64,000 nt of DNA from Paenimyroides tangerinum (GCF_003865405.1 NZ_RQVQ01000005.1:1-64000); one strand, 5' to 3'; numbered from the stretch's first letter, positions 54,694 through 63,627 are shown. Numbers and translations are program-made. The notes: a model not told the origin generated them from the letters alone.

Positions 54694-55431
54694 ATGAAAG
54701 TTTATATACTTGAAGATGAAATGAATATATTGAGATATATTATTTCTTTAGTCGAAAATATTCCTTATTTACAAATTGTTGGATATTCTGCCGAAGTTGA
54801 AAAGGCTAAGATAGAAATTCCTAATCTTTTACCTGATTTGATTTTGGCTGATATTCAATTACGTGACGGAATTAGTTTTCAGATTTTTCAGGAAATCGAA
54901 ATCGATACTCAAATTATTTTCATCACTGCTTTTGACCAATTTGCGATTGATGCGTTGAATCTTGGAGCTTTTGCCTATTTGTTAAAACCTGTTGATGTTG
55001 AATTGTTTAATAAAACATTGGATAGATGTTTTCAAAGACAAGAACAATTTAAATTTGATAAACATCAATTTCAATTGGTTGATAATCATTATTCCGAAAA
55101 GGAACCTATTTCTCGAATTGCTTTAAAAAGTTTTGATTATACTCAAATTGTTCAAATTATGGATATTGTATATTGTCAAAGCGATAAAGGTTATACAACA
55201 TTTCATCTAATTGATGGTTCAAAAATATTGGTTTCAAAGGTTCTTAAAGAATACGAAAATCTACTTCCAAATACAACTTTTCTTAGATGTCATCAGTCTT
55301 TCTTGGTAAACGTAAATTACATAACCAAATACTTCAAAGACGGACAATTGGAATTGTCAACCAAACAATTAATTCCAGTTTCTGATCGGAAAAAAGAAAT
55401 TGTTCAAGCTTATATTAATCGAATGATTTAA
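54694..55431 (+). CDS. LytTR-family response regulator
   Basis: 245 residues. The N-terminal receiver domain has the acidic pair Glu7-Asp8, phospho-acceptor Asp in ILADIQLRDG (about 53) and a Lys in LLKPVDVE (about 103). The C-terminal LytTR DNA-binding domain (about 145-240; SFLVNVNYITKYF, VSDRKKEI) is typical. It forms a two-gene pair with the kinase (3-base gap). Targets are unknown; LytTR regulators usually bind imperfect direct repeats upstream of target genes. Confidence 0.92.
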   Translation: MKVYILEDEMNILRYIISLVENIPYLQIVGYSAEVEKAKIEIPNLLPDLILADIQLRDGISFQIFQEIEIDTQIIFITAFDQFAIDALNLGAFAYLLKPVDVELFNKTLDRCFQRQEQFKFDKHQFQLVDNHYSEKEPISRIALKSFDYTQIVQIMDIVYCQSDKGYTTFHLIDGSKILVSKVLKEYENLLPNTTFLRCHQSFLVNVNYITKYFKDGQLELSTKQLIPVSDRKKEIVQAYINRMI

Positions 55432-55535
55432 TCAAATTTCGCTTTTTTACGAATCAAATATTTTTGATTTTCATGCAAATATTGAATTGATGTTCTCGAA
55501 TATTTATTAATTATTTATTGAATCGGTCCTCGTTA

Positions 55536-55543
55536 TATTTTTG
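55536..55543 (+). promoter_or_regulatory. -7 promoter element of the DUF3137 gene
   Basis: TATTTTTG matches the consensus; TTG at 55518 is 15 bases upstream, slightly too close. Start codon 34 bases downstream. Confidence 0.35.
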
Positions 55544-55576
55544 GGGTATTATTTTAAATATGTTGATAAATAAATT

Positions 55577-57154
55577 ATGAATATAGATGAAGCAAAACAG
55601 ATAATCACTTGCGAATCTGATTATGAAAGAAAAATCGTTGTTAGAAATATAATTCTAATTATAATACTTATTATCGTAATTGTTGGATTGGTTATAAAGT
55701 ACGCAATGCCTCAACTTAAAGATTATATTTCAGGTTTTGGATCTGATGAAAATCTAAATAGCCAGGGTTTCGGTGCTTATTACAAGTTTATTGTACCTGT
55801 GATATTATTGTTGGCGCTTATCAATCCAATAAAAAATCTAATTGCAATAAAGAATAGACGTAAACACATCGAAAAAGTTTTTGGTTTTTTGTCTGAAGGA
55901 AGCGAGTGTCAGATACACGGAAATCACACTAAGTATTTAACCATAATCGCATTAGCTAAAATTAAATTTAGTCTAAATCCTGTGCATTATTTGGAGATTG
56001 GAATCAATTCAAAAAATTATGCATTGCCGCTTCCAGAAAATTATGTTCCAGATGTAGTTCGTGTTTTTAGTAATGCAAATACAGCTTATTTTCAAGAAGT
56101 TATTTCTGAATTATATAATGATTCAGAGATAAAAGAAAATTATAAAACCGATTTAAAACCATTGAACGAATTTCAATCTTTTGCGCAAAATGAATTTGCA
56201 ACTGAAATCGCTCAAATGGAAAGAGGAAGAAGGAAAAGTAAAAATATGATTTATCTTCAAACCATTATAGCTATTGCGTTTGTTGGTGGTTTTGTCTATT
56301 TATCTAGCACTGGAACGTCTTTGTTTACAAATTCAAATCAATTGATGTTCATTATTGGTGGTTTTTTACTTTTTACTTTAATTTTAGGTTATGGATTCAA
56401 ATTTTATCACCAAAAAACAGCATCTGCAGGCGGGAATTATTTAGATTTCAAAAAAGCTATTTTATCAAGATTAGTAGCTTTTGTCAATCCAAAATTTCAT
56501 TATATAGAGAAAACTTACATTGGAATCGACGAATTAAATCATTCTAATTTATTTGAAGATAAAAATTATAGTCTTTCAGGTGGCGACCAAATTATTGGAC
56601 ATTATAATGGCGTTGCTTTTCAATCTTGTAATTTGACAATTAGTTATAGACCTAATTTCTCAAATGAAAAAACACCAGATGATGTTGTTTTTTCTGGTAA
56701 TTATTTCGTGGCTCGTTTCCCTAAAAAGTTTAATGGAAATATTATCATTCATCCAAAAAAAGGATTTTTTGGCTCATTAAAAAGTAATGATATTGCAGAT
56801 TATCTGAAAACTACTGGAGATAAAATTCGACTTGAAGACCCTGAATTTCAAAAGCAATTCGAAGTTTATTGTGATGACCAGATTTTAGCAAGATATATTT
56901 TAACTCCTGCTTTTATGGAACGATTGAAAGAAATAAATGTTCGAAACAAAGGTGAAGTTTATATTTCAATCAATGAAAGTAATATTGTGATTGCTACAAA
57001 TAGAACGAATGCTATTTCAAGAGGTGGTTCTGGAATTGATATGTTGTACGTCAAAATTAATATGGAATTATTGGATGATATTTATACAGAATTGACAGAA
57101 CAACTAACTGTTATAGATACTTTAAAATTGAACGATAATATTTGGAGAAATTAA
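55577..57154 (+). CDS. DUF3137 domain membrane protein
   Basis: 525 residues with four probable membrane segments (about 20-42, 70-88, 222-240 and 255-275). The soluble C-terminal half (residues about 285-525) matches DUF3137, a family often found next to LemA genes. NKSDI-like features include PKKFNGNIIIHPKKGFFG and EDPEFQKQFEVYCDDQILARYILTP (near 430-460). No enzyme motif is seen. It forms an operon with LemA and a membrane protein. Confidence 0.82.
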   Translation: MNIDEAKQIITCESDYERKIVVRNIILIIILIIVIVGLVIKYAMPQLKDYISGFGSDENLNSQGFGAYYKFIVPVILLLALINPIKNLIAIKNRRKHIEKVFGFLSEGSECQIHGNHTKYLTIIALAKIKFSLNPVHYLEIGINSKNYALPLPENYVPDVVRVFSNANTAYFQEVISELYNDSEIKENYKTDLKPLNEFQSFAQNEFATEIAQMERGRRKSKNMIYLQTIIAIAFVGGFVYLSSTGTSLFTNSNQLMFIIGGFLLFTLILGYGFKFYHQKTASAGGNYLDFKKAILSRLVAFVNPKFHYIEKTYIGIDELNHSNLFEDKNYSLSGGDQIIGHYNGVAFQSCNLTISYRPNFSNEKTPDDVVFSGNYFVARFPKKFNGNIIIHPKKGFFGSLKSNDIADYLKTTGDKIRLEDPEFQKQFEVYCDDQILARYILTPAFMERLKEINVRNKGEVYISINESNIVIATNRTNAISRGGSGIDMLYVKINMELLDDIYTELTEQLTVIDTLKLNDNIWRN

Positions 57155-57165
57155 TTTTTTGAAAG

Positions 57166-57729
57166 ATGACAACAACACAATATATAATAATTGGAATTGG
57201 TATAGTGTTTTTATTATACATAATCAGTCTTTATAATAAATTATCGACAAAAAAGAATCAAATTCAAAATGCAATTTCTTCTTTGGATGCTTTATTTATT
57301 CAACGTGCAGATTTGATTCCAAATTTAATCGTAACAGTTAAGCAATATGTGACTTTTGAAAAAGAAACTTTGGAAAGAATTACAGAATTACGAAGACCTG
57401 CAAATCCAACAAAGAACGAAAATCCTTATGTACAACAAGAAGAAGGAAGCTCAACTTTGAAACAAATTATGATTCAAGTTGAAAATTATCCAGAACTTAA
57501 AGCGAATCAACAATTCAATCAATTGCAACACGCATTTAAAGATTGTGAAGAGCAGATTGCAGCAGGAAGACGTTTTTTGAGTGCTTCAATCACTGATTAT
57601 AATGATAGTATTGTTGTTTTTCCGTCGAACTTAATCGCAACTATTTTCGGTTTCAAAAATCATCAATGGCAATATGCAACAGAAATACAACGAACTGCTA
57701 TAAATGCAGATGAATTATTTAATAAATAA
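57166..57729 (+). CDS. lemA: LemA family protein
   Basis: 187 residues: one N-terminal membrane helix (about 5-23) and a helical soluble domain with NKLSTKKNQIQNAISSLDALFIQRADLIPNL and NDSIVVFPSNLIATIFGF. Found in many bacteria; function unclear, but linked to envelope processes. Genes of LemA and DUF3137 are typically paired, as here (11-base gap). Confidence 0.9.
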   Translation: MTTTQYIIIGIGIVFLLYIISLYNKLSTKKNQIQNAISSLDALFIQRADLIPNLIVTVKQYVTFEKETLERITELRRPANPTKNENPYVQQEEGSSTLKQIMIQVENYPELKANQQFNQLQHAFKDCEEQIAAGRRFLSASITDYNDSIVVFPSNLIATIFGFKNHQWQYATEIQRTAINADELFNK

Positions 57730-57784
57730 ACTGATTTAAAAATAAGAAAAACATTAAAATACGAAAAACGTATATCCAATTAAT

Positions 57785-58306
57785 TTGTATGGTTTTTATT
57801 CTGATAATAAAGACAAATTCGAAGAACGAACGAATAAAGTCAAAAAAGCAATTTCTTTTTTAATACTTGCTTTATGCCTATTCTTGATGTTTATGCATGG
57901 TGTTATTCCATTTTCAAGTCTTGTAGTACGAATAGTTGCTGGAATTGGAATTGTTATTTCAGGATTAGCTGCTTTATACGGAGGAACAGAATTTTATAAC
58001 AAAATGAGTGGTGGGAAAATCAAAAGTATTGCCATTAAAAAATTTGATAGTAGTGCAATTTCAGAAAATGAATTGGCTTTAATGTTTGCAAATAGCGATT
58101 ATGCGGGTTTGGTAAATGCAAGCAGTGCAGATAATCAACCTATTCAACTATATGTTGATGAAGATGAAACTGGAAAAGTATTTTACATTCAATTGATGAA
58201 ATATTATTCAAAATCAGATTTTAGTGGAATGAGTGAAGTAAAAGTGATTTCTGAACCAGAATATTCACAAGTTTACAAAAACATAAAAAATATCAAATCA
58301 ACATAA
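57785..58306 (+). CDS. Membrane protein of unknown function, LemA-associated
   Basis: 173 residues with two membrane helices (about 24-41 and 46-66) and a C-terminal soluble domain (about 75-173) with no family recognised. The frame has no ATG near its start; I use TTG at 57785, and an internal ATG further on would cut the first helix. The 55-base gap after lemA leaves room for this. Cotranscription with lemA is likely. Start is uncertain. Confidence 0.6.
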   Translation: MYGFYSDNKDKFEERTNKVKKAISFLILALCLFLMFMHGVIPFSSLVVRIVAGIGIVISGLAALYGGTEFYNKMSGGKIKSIAIKKFDSSAISENELALMFANSDYAGLVNASSADNQPIQLYVDEDETGKVFYIQLMKYYSKSDFSGMSEVKVISEPEYSQVYKNIKNIKST

Positions 58307-58414
58307 TTGAAAGTTTTATGTTGATGAAAATACACAGCGAAACACACAAATTACTCAATTATTATTTATAAACAGTGTGTAAAAAATGTTATGAAAAAGA
58401 ATTTTTTCGTTGTG

Positions 58415-58452
58415 CTAAAAGTTAGATTCGATACTGAATCTAACTTTTTTTG
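58415..58452. terminator. Bidirectional terminator
   Basis: A 13-bp stem AAAAGTTAGATTC / GAATCTAACTTTT with a 6-base loop, between convergent genes. Confidence 0.9.
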
Positions 58453-58464
58453 TTTAGCAGATTT

Positions 58465-58968
58465 TTATCCACCAATTTGAATGGCTTCAAAAATAGAATC
58501 CGCATTTTTATTTCTTTGAATCACGCGTTCAGCTCCTTTCATAATCAACCAAAGTTTTATAACGTCAGAAACTTGAAGGTTTTTTTCTTCAATTGTAATT
58601 CGGTTTCCGTAACAAGAAATCTTAATTTCGTATTTGGAATCGTTCTTTTTTGTGAGTTTCATTTTGGAAAAAACGGGCTTTTCTAAATCGAAAGTTTCAT
58701 CATAAACGGTGATTTCATTTTTAGAATATTTTCCGATAATTTGTTCATAATCTGTGTCGATTTCATAAATGATACCATCTTCAAACCAATAATAATCATT
58801 TACGATTTTTTGTTTTTCTAAATCAATTTCACAAACACTTAAATCATTATAATAAACTTCTAGAATATTATCTGAGGCGATGTCATATTCAAAAACGCTT
58901 CCGTTCAAATATTGCGCATTTGCATTTTGAATCAGTAAAAAGAAGGTAAGTAAAAGATGTTTTTTCAT
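58465..58968 (-). CDS. Exported protein of unknown function
   Basis: 167 residues. The signal peptide (1-18, ending NANAQ) is clear. The rest is acidic, with short beta strands, and no family is recognised. It is a single gene, convergent with the LemA-associated gene and divergent from rnhA. Confidence 0.6.
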   Translation of the reverse strand: MKKHLLLTFFLLIQNANAQYLNGSVFEYDIASDNILEVYYNDLSVCEIDLEKQKIVNDYYWFEDGIIYEIDTDYEQIIGKYSKNEITVYDETFDLEKPVFSKMKLTKKNDSKYEIKISCYGNRITIEEKNLQVSDVIKLWLIMKGAERVIQRNKNADSIFEAIQIGG

Positions 58969-59013
58969 TTCGAAATCCGTTTTGAATTTATCGGTATGTG
59001 AAATTAATAAATT

Positions 59014-59021
59014 TATCTTTG
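59014..59021 (+). promoter_or_regulatory. -7 promoter element of rnhA
   Basis: TATCTTTG, an exact TAnnTTTG match, 14 bases before the GTG start. Predicted transcription start lies between it and the GTG. Confidence 0.5.
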
Positions 59022-59035
59022 TAAAAAATTATCAA

Positions 59036-59512
59036 GTGCAAAATATTCAAGTAATATTATATACCGATGGTTCTTCTCGTGGAAATCCTGGTCCTGGCGG
59101 ATATGGATTGATTTTGGAATGGGCGGGTAAAAATGTTTTTAAAGAAGTTTCTCAAGGTTATCGAAAAACCACTAACAATCGAATGGAACTTTTGGCTGTG
59201 ATTACTGGTTTAGAAATGTTGAAAAATCCAGGAACTACAGTTTTGGTTGTGACTGATTCTAAATACGTGGTCGATGCGGTTGAGAAAAGTTGGGTTTTTG
59301 GTTGGGAAAAGAAAGCGTTTAAGGATAAAAAAAATCCGGATTTGTGGAAGCGTTTTCTGAAAATTTATCGTCAACATCAAGTTGCTTTCAAATGGATAAA
59401 AGGACATAACAATCACAAAATGAATGAACGTTGCGATGTTTTGGCTGTGAATGCTGCGACCAGTGGCGATTTTTTAATAGATGAATATTACGAAAATATT
59501 GAATGTAAATAA
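59036..59512 (+). CDS. rnhA: Ribonuclease HI
   Basis: 158 residues from the GTG at 59036. Catalytic residues are seen: Asp in LYTDGSSRGNPGPGGYG, Glu in NNRMELLAV, Asp in VTDSKYVVDAV and a C-terminal His in KGHNNHKMNERCDVLA. It degrades RNA in RNA-DNA hybrids. A longer frame from TTG 58982 would include the promoter and add 18 residues absent from the family, so GTG is preferred; this is the normal family length. Confidence 0.92.
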   Translation: MQNIQVILYTDGSSRGNPGPGGYGLILEWAGKNVFKEVSQGYRKTTNNRMELLAVITGLEMLKNPGTTVLVVTDSKYVVDAVEKSWVFGWEKKAFKDKKNPDLWKRFLKIYRQHQVAFKWIKGHNNHKMNERCDVLAVNAATSGDFLIDEYYENIECK

Positions 59513-59550
59513 TTTGTGAATTATTAACAATTTCAGACGTTTAAAAAAGT

Positions 59551-59580
59551 TGTAGAAATTTGAATTTTAAGTATATTTGC
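59551..59580 (+). promoter_or_regulatory. Consensus promoter of the PfkB gene
   Basis: TTG (59551-59553), exactly 19 bases, TATATTTG (59573-59580). Both elements match the Flavobacterium consensus. The ATG is 22 bases downstream. Confidence 0.8.
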
Positions 59581-59602
59581 GTCTTCATTTAGAATAAAGA
59601 AT

Positions 59603-60532
59603 ATGAATAAATTATTGATTGTAGGAACGGTTGCTTTTGATGCTATTGAAACGCCATTTGGTAAAACAGATAAAATACTTGGTGGAGCAGGAACTTATAT
59701 AGGTTTGTCGGCTTCTCACTTTAATGTTGCATCTGCTATTGTTTCGGTGGTTGGAGATGATTTTCCTCAAGAATATTTAGATCTTTTAACAAGTAAAAAT
59801 ATCGATACAACTGGTATCGAAGTAGTTCCAGGCGGAAAAACATTTTTCTGGAGTGGAAAATATCATAACGATTTAAATTCTCGTGATACATTAGATACAC
59901 AATTGAATGTATTAGCAGATTTCAATCCGATTGTGCCTGAAAATTTTAAGGATGCTGATGTGGTTATGTTAGGAAATTTACATCCAAACATTCAAATTGG
60001 TGTTTTAGATCAAATGACAAGAAAACCAAAATTAGTTGTTTTAGATACAATGAACTTTTGGATGGATTGTGCTTTGTCAGAATTAAAAGAAGTAATGAAA
60101 CGTATTGATGTAATTACAATTAATGACGAAGAAGCACGTCAATTATCTGGAGAATATTCATTAGTTAAAGCTGCTGAGGTAATTCATCAAATGGGGCCGA
60201 AATATGTGGTGATTAAAAAAGGTGAACACGGAGCATTGTTATTTAACGATGACCACGTGTTTTTTGCACCAGCTTTACCGTTAAAAGAAGTATTTGATCC
60301 AACAGGAGCTGGAGATACATTTGCTGGAGGATTCTCTGGTTATTTAGCTCAAAGCGAAAATATTTCTTTCAGTAATATGAAAAATGCCATTATTTATGGT
60401 TCAAATTTAGCTTCGTTCTGTGTTGAAAAATTCGGAACTGAGCGTATGGTCAACCTTTCTGAACAAGAAGTTGATGCTCGTTTACAACAATTTAAAATGT
60501 TAACGCAATTCGATATCGAATTAGCTGACTAA
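59603..60532 (+). CDS. PfkB-family carbohydrate kinase
   Basis: 309 residues of the ribokinase fold. GGAGTYIGLSASHFN (about 27-41) is the first PfkB signature and the second is FDPTGAGDTFAGGFSGY (about 232-248), with catalytic Asp. The phosphate acceptor could be a sugar, nucleoside or similar. It lies between rnhA and purF. I recall this order in related genomes, which suggests a purine/pentose-linked substrate such as a nucleoside, but that is inference. Confidence 0.88.
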   Translation: MNKLLIVGTVAFDAIETPFGKTDKILGGAGTYIGLSASHFNVASAIVSVVGDDFPQEYLDLLTSKNIDTTGIEVVPGGKTFFWSGKYHNDLNSRDTLDTQLNVLADFNPIVPENFKDADVVMLGNLHPNIQIGVLDQMTRKPKLVVLDTMNFWMDCALSELKEVMKRIDVITINDEEARQLSGEYSLVKAAEVIHQMGPKYVVIKKGEHGALLFNDDHVFFAPALPLKEVFDPTGAGDTFAGGFSGYLAQSENISFSNMKNAIIYGSNLASFCVEKFGTERMVNLSEQEVDARLQQFKMLTQFDIELAD

Positions 60533-60545
60533 CTATATACAAACT

Positions 60546-60568
60546 AAAGCCTCCTCGTGGGGCTTTTT
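60546..60568 (+). terminator. Terminator of PfkB gene
   Basis: An 8-bp stem (AAAGCCTC / GGGGCTTT, one G-T pair) with a 5-base loop and a T run (TTTTTTT). Confidence 0.75.
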
Positions 60569-60597
60569 TTCATCCAACAACACAACAACAAAAAATT

Positions 60598-62496
60598 ATG
60601 AGTGACGCGATCAAACACGAATGCGGAATTGCACTTTTAAGGTTAAAGAAACCTTTAGAATATTATAAAGAAAAATACGGTTCTTCTTTTTATGCAATAC
60701 AAAAAATGTATTTGCTTATGGAAAAACAGCACAATCGCGGTCAAGATGGAGCAGGTTTGGCGAGTATTAAATTGGATATGGAACCAGGTGAACGTTACAT
60801 TAGTCGTGTACGTTCAAATAAAACGTCTCCAATTCAAGATATTTTTTCTCAAATTAACGGAAGAATCAATCAAGAATTAGAAGATCGTCCAGAATTAGTA
60901 AATGATGTTGCAGCCCAAAAAGCTGATTTGCCATACATTGGTGAGGTTTATTTAGGACACGTTCGTTATGGAACTTTCGGGAAAAATAACATCGAAAGTG
61001 TTCATCCATTTTTACGTCAAAACAATTGGATGCACCGTAATTTAATAGTTGCAGGAAATTTCAATCTTACGAATGTTAAGGAGTTATTTGCAGATTTAGT
61101 TCGTCTGGGACAACATCCAAAAGAAATGGCGGATACCGTAACAGTGATGGAAAAAATCGGTCATTTCTTAGATGATGAAGTTACTGATTTGTATTTCGAT
61201 TGTAAAAATGAAGGTCTTTCAAAACGCGAAGCTTCTCCTGTTATTGGTGAACGTTTGGATATTGGAAGAATTTTAAAACGTGCATCTAAAAACTGGGATG
61301 GTGGATTTGCTATGGCTGGAATGATTGGTCACGGTGATGCTTTTGTTTTACGTGATCCAGCAGGAATTCGTCCAGCTTTCCATTATGAAGATGATGAAAT
61401 TGTTGTTGTTGCCTCAGAACGTCCGGTTATTCAAACAGCTTTCAATGTTCCTTTAGAGAGTATAAAAGAGTTAAATCCTGGAGAAGCTATTATCATTAAG
61501 AAAAGTGGTAGTGTTTCTTTTGAGCAAATTTTAGATCCATTAGAAAAAAGATCGTGTTCATTTGAGCGTATTTATTTCTCAAGAGGAAATGATGCTTCTA
61601 TTTACCAAGAGCGTAAAGCTTTAGGTAGATTGATGATGCCATATATTCTTGAAGAAATTAAAGGAGATACAGAAAATACGGTATTCTCTTATATTCCTAA
61701 TACTGCTGAAACTTCTTTCTTTGGTATGATGGAAGGTGCTCAAGATTATTTGAATGAAAAGAAAATCGCTGCAATTCTTGCAAACCAAAACGATTTATCT
61801 GCTGAGAAATTAAGTGAGATTTTATCTACTACAATTCGTACAGAAAAAATCACAATTAAAGATGCAAAACTTCGTACGTTTATTACAGATGATAGTAGTC
61901 GTGATGATATGGTTGAGCATGTTTATGATGTAACTTATGGCGTTGTGAAACCTACAGATACTTTAGTTGTTATTGATGATAGTATTGTTCGTGGAACTAC
62001 TTTAAAGAAATCGATCATTAAAATGTTAGATCGTTTAAATCCTAAAAAGATTATGGTTGTTTCTTCTGCGCCACAAATTCGTTATCCTGATTGTTACGGA
62101 ATTGATATGGCTAAAATGGAAACGTTAATCGCATTTACTGCTTCTTTAGAGTTGTTGAAAGATCGTAATATGTATCATATCGTTGATGAGGTTTATACGA
62201 AATGTAAAGCGCAAGAAAACTTACCTGATGCTGAGGTTGTGAATTTTGTAAAAGAAATTTATGCTCCATTTACAGATCAAGAGATTTCTGATAAGATTTC
62301 TGAAATGTTACGACCTATTACTGTGAATGCAGAGGTAAAAATTGTTTTCCAAACGGTTGAGAATTTACATCAAGCTTGTCCTGAAAATTTAGGAGATTGG
62401 TATTTTACAGGAAATTATCCAACTAATGGAGGAAATAGAGTTGTAAATCGTGCATTTATGAATTTCTATGAAGGAAAAGACGCAAGAGCGTACTAG
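60598..62496 (+). CDS. purF: Amidophosphoribosyltransferase, long form
   Basis: 632 residues, about 120 longer than typical bacterial PurF (about 505). The N-terminal Ntn glutaminase domain has Cys9 in HECGIALL, so an eight-residue propeptide would need removal to free it. HVRYGTFG, GNFNL and RDPAGIRPAFHY follow. The PRPP site VVIDDSIVRGTTLKK (about 458-472) is clear. It commits PRPP to purine synthesis. The extra length is at the C-terminus (about 520-632), where NCYPTNGGN-like text (YFTGNYPTNGGNRVVNRAF) is seen. Feedback control by AMP/GMP is expected, but not readable here. Confidence 0.92.
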   Translation: MSDAIKHECGIALLRLKKPLEYYKEKYGSSFYAIQKMYLLMEKQHNRGQDGAGLASIKLDMEPGERYISRVRSNKTSPIQDIFSQINGRINQELEDRPELVNDVAAQKADLPYIGEVYLGHVRYGTFGKNNIESVHPFLRQNNWMHRNLIVAGNFNLTNVKELFADLVRLGQHPKEMADTVTVMEKIGHFLDDEVTDLYFDCKNEGLSKREASPVIGERLDIGRILKRASKNWDGGFAMAGMIGHGDAFVLRDPAGIRPAFHYEDDEIVVVASERPVIQTAFNVPLESIKELNPGEAIIIKKSGSVSFEQILDPLEKRSCSFERIYFSRGNDASIYQERKALGRLMMPYILEEIKGDTENTVFSYIPNTAETSFFGMMEGAQDYLNEKKIAAILANQNDLSAEKLSEILSTTIRTEKITIKDAKLRTFITDDSSRDDMVEHVYDVTYGVVKPTDTLVVIDDSIVRGTTLKKSIIKMLDRLNPKKIMVVSSAPQIRYPDCYGIDMAKMETLIAFTASLELLKDRNMYHIVDEVYTKCKAQENLPDAEVVNFVKEIYAPFTDQEISDKISEMLRPITVNAEVKIVFQTVENLHQACPENLGDWYFTGNYPTNGGNRVVNRAFMNFYEGKDARAY

Positions 62497-62518
62497 AAAA
62501 AAAATAAATATTTAAGTT

Positions 62519-62550
62519 AAAAGCATCAAGTTTTCTTGATGCTTTTTTTG
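62519..62550 (+). terminator. Terminator of purF
   Basis: A 12-bp perfect stem AAAAGCATCAAG / CTTGATGCTTTT with a TTTT loop and a T run. Confidence 0.9.
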
Positions 62551-62602
62551 TTTACCGCAATTTTTTATCGGTTTACCTATGTTTTGTTTTGATTTTTTGT
62601 TT

Positions 62603-62618
62603 TGGCACAAGTATTGAA
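62603..62618 (+). promoter_or_regulatory. Sigma-54-like promoter of the lysine-rich repeat gene
   Basis: TGGCAC, 5 bases, TTGAA (TGGCACAAGTATTGAA). The -24 element matches TGGCAC exactly; the -12 element has TTGAA for TTGCA, one base off. It ends 36 bases before the start codon, longer than usual, so tentative. Confidence 0.4.
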
Positions 62619-62653
62619 ATTACAAAATCAAATAACAATAAAATATATTTAAA

Positions 62654-63091
62654 ATGAAAAAATTAATGACAATTGCAATGTTAGCTTTAACAGTTGGAGC
62701 TTTTGCACAATCAGGAAATAAAGTAAATAACCAAGAAGGTAAAAAACAATCTACAGAAATTAGAGCTAAAAAAGACGGCGATAAAAAAGAAGGTTGTAAG
62801 AAAGATGGGAAAAAAGGTGATAAAAAACGTGGAGATAAGAAAAAAGGTGGCGACAAATTTGCTGATTTGAATTTGACTGAAGCTCAAAAATCACAATTGA
62901 AAGCTTTGAAAGGTGAAAGAAAATCAAAAGGTGAATTGGCTCAAAATACAAAACCTTCAAAAGAAGAAATGCAGGCTAAAAGAGCAGAACGTGATGCAAA
63001 AATCAAAACGATTTTAACTCCAGAACAATATGCAAATTTTACTGCAAAAAAAGAAATGAAATCAAAAGATAAGAAACAAGTTAAAAGCTAA
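62654..63091 (+). CDS. Small exported Lys-rich protein, tandem copy 1 (LTxxQ-like)
   Basis: 145 residues. A signal peptide (about 1-18, TVGAFAQ cleavage) is followed by a Lys-rich, Gly/Asp-containing segment with one Cys (EGCKKD), then a helical region with LNLTEAQKSQLKALKGERK and ILTPEQYANF, which resembles LTxxQ/Spy-like helical chaperone domains; DUF4890 is another possibility. The function is unknown. It is nearly identical to the next gene, so a recent tandem duplication is evident. Confidence 0.65.
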   Translation: MKKLMTIAMLALTVGAFAQSGNKVNNQEGKKQSTEIRAKKDGDKKEGCKKDGKKGDKKRGDKKKGGDKFADLNLTEAQKSQLKALKGERKSKGELAQNTKPSKEEMQAKRAERDAKIKTILTPEQYANFTAKKEMKSKDKKQVKS

Positions 63092-63575
63092 TTTGAATTG
63101 TTTCGATAAGTAAAAATAAAACAACAAAATCAGAATAAAATAAAAAATCTAAATGTCCAAAACAATGAAAAAAATAATGACAATTGCAATGTTAGCTTTA
63201 ACAGTTGGAGCTTTTGCACAATCAGGAAATAAAGTAAATAACCAAGAAGGTAAAAAACAATCTACCGAAATTAGAGCTAAAAAAGACGGCGATAAAAAAG
63301 AAGGTTGTAAGAAAGATGCTAAAAAAGGTGATAAAAAACGTGGAGATAAGAAAAAAGGTGGTGATAAATTTGCTGATTTGAATTTAACTGAAGCTCAAAA
63401 AACACAATTGAAAGCTTTGAAAGGTGAAAGAAAATCAAAAGGAGAATTGGCTCAAAATACAAAACCTTCAAAAGAAGAAATACAAACTAGAAGAGCAGAA
63501 CGTGACGCAAAAATCAAAACGATTTTAACTCCAGAACAATATGCAAAGTTTACTGCAAAGAAAGAAATGAAACAG
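62654..63575 (+). repeat. Tandem gene duplication (two long near-identical copies)
   Basis: DNA from 62654 to about 63060 and from 63165 to about 63575 is almost the same, with scattered single changes. The 3' ends of the two copies differ (last 10-15 codons). Confidence 0.85.
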
Positions 63576-63596
63576 AAAAAGGTAAGTAGAAGTTAA
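63165..63596 (+). CDS. Small exported Lys-rich protein, tandem copy 2
   Basis: 143 residues from the ATG at 63165, aligned with the start of copy 1. An ATG at 63153 would add MSKT, lacking in copy 1. Amino-acid changes from copy 1 are few (for example L4I, G to A in the Lys-rich segment, S to T before QLKAL, and a different C-terminal tail with QKKVSRS). Domain order and the single Cys are the same. The 73-base gap after copy 1 is AT-rich and shows no terminator, so cotranscription is possible. Confidence 0.65.
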   Translation: MKKIMTIAMLALTVGAFAQSGNKVNNQEGKKQSTEIRAKKDGDKKEGCKKDAKKGDKKRGDKKKGGDKFADLNLTEAQKTQLKALKGERKSKGELAQNTKPSKEEIQTRRAERDAKIKTILTPEQYAKFTAKKEMKQKKVSRS

Positions 63597-63627
63597 TCCT
63601 TCTGCTTACCAAATAAAAATAAAAATT

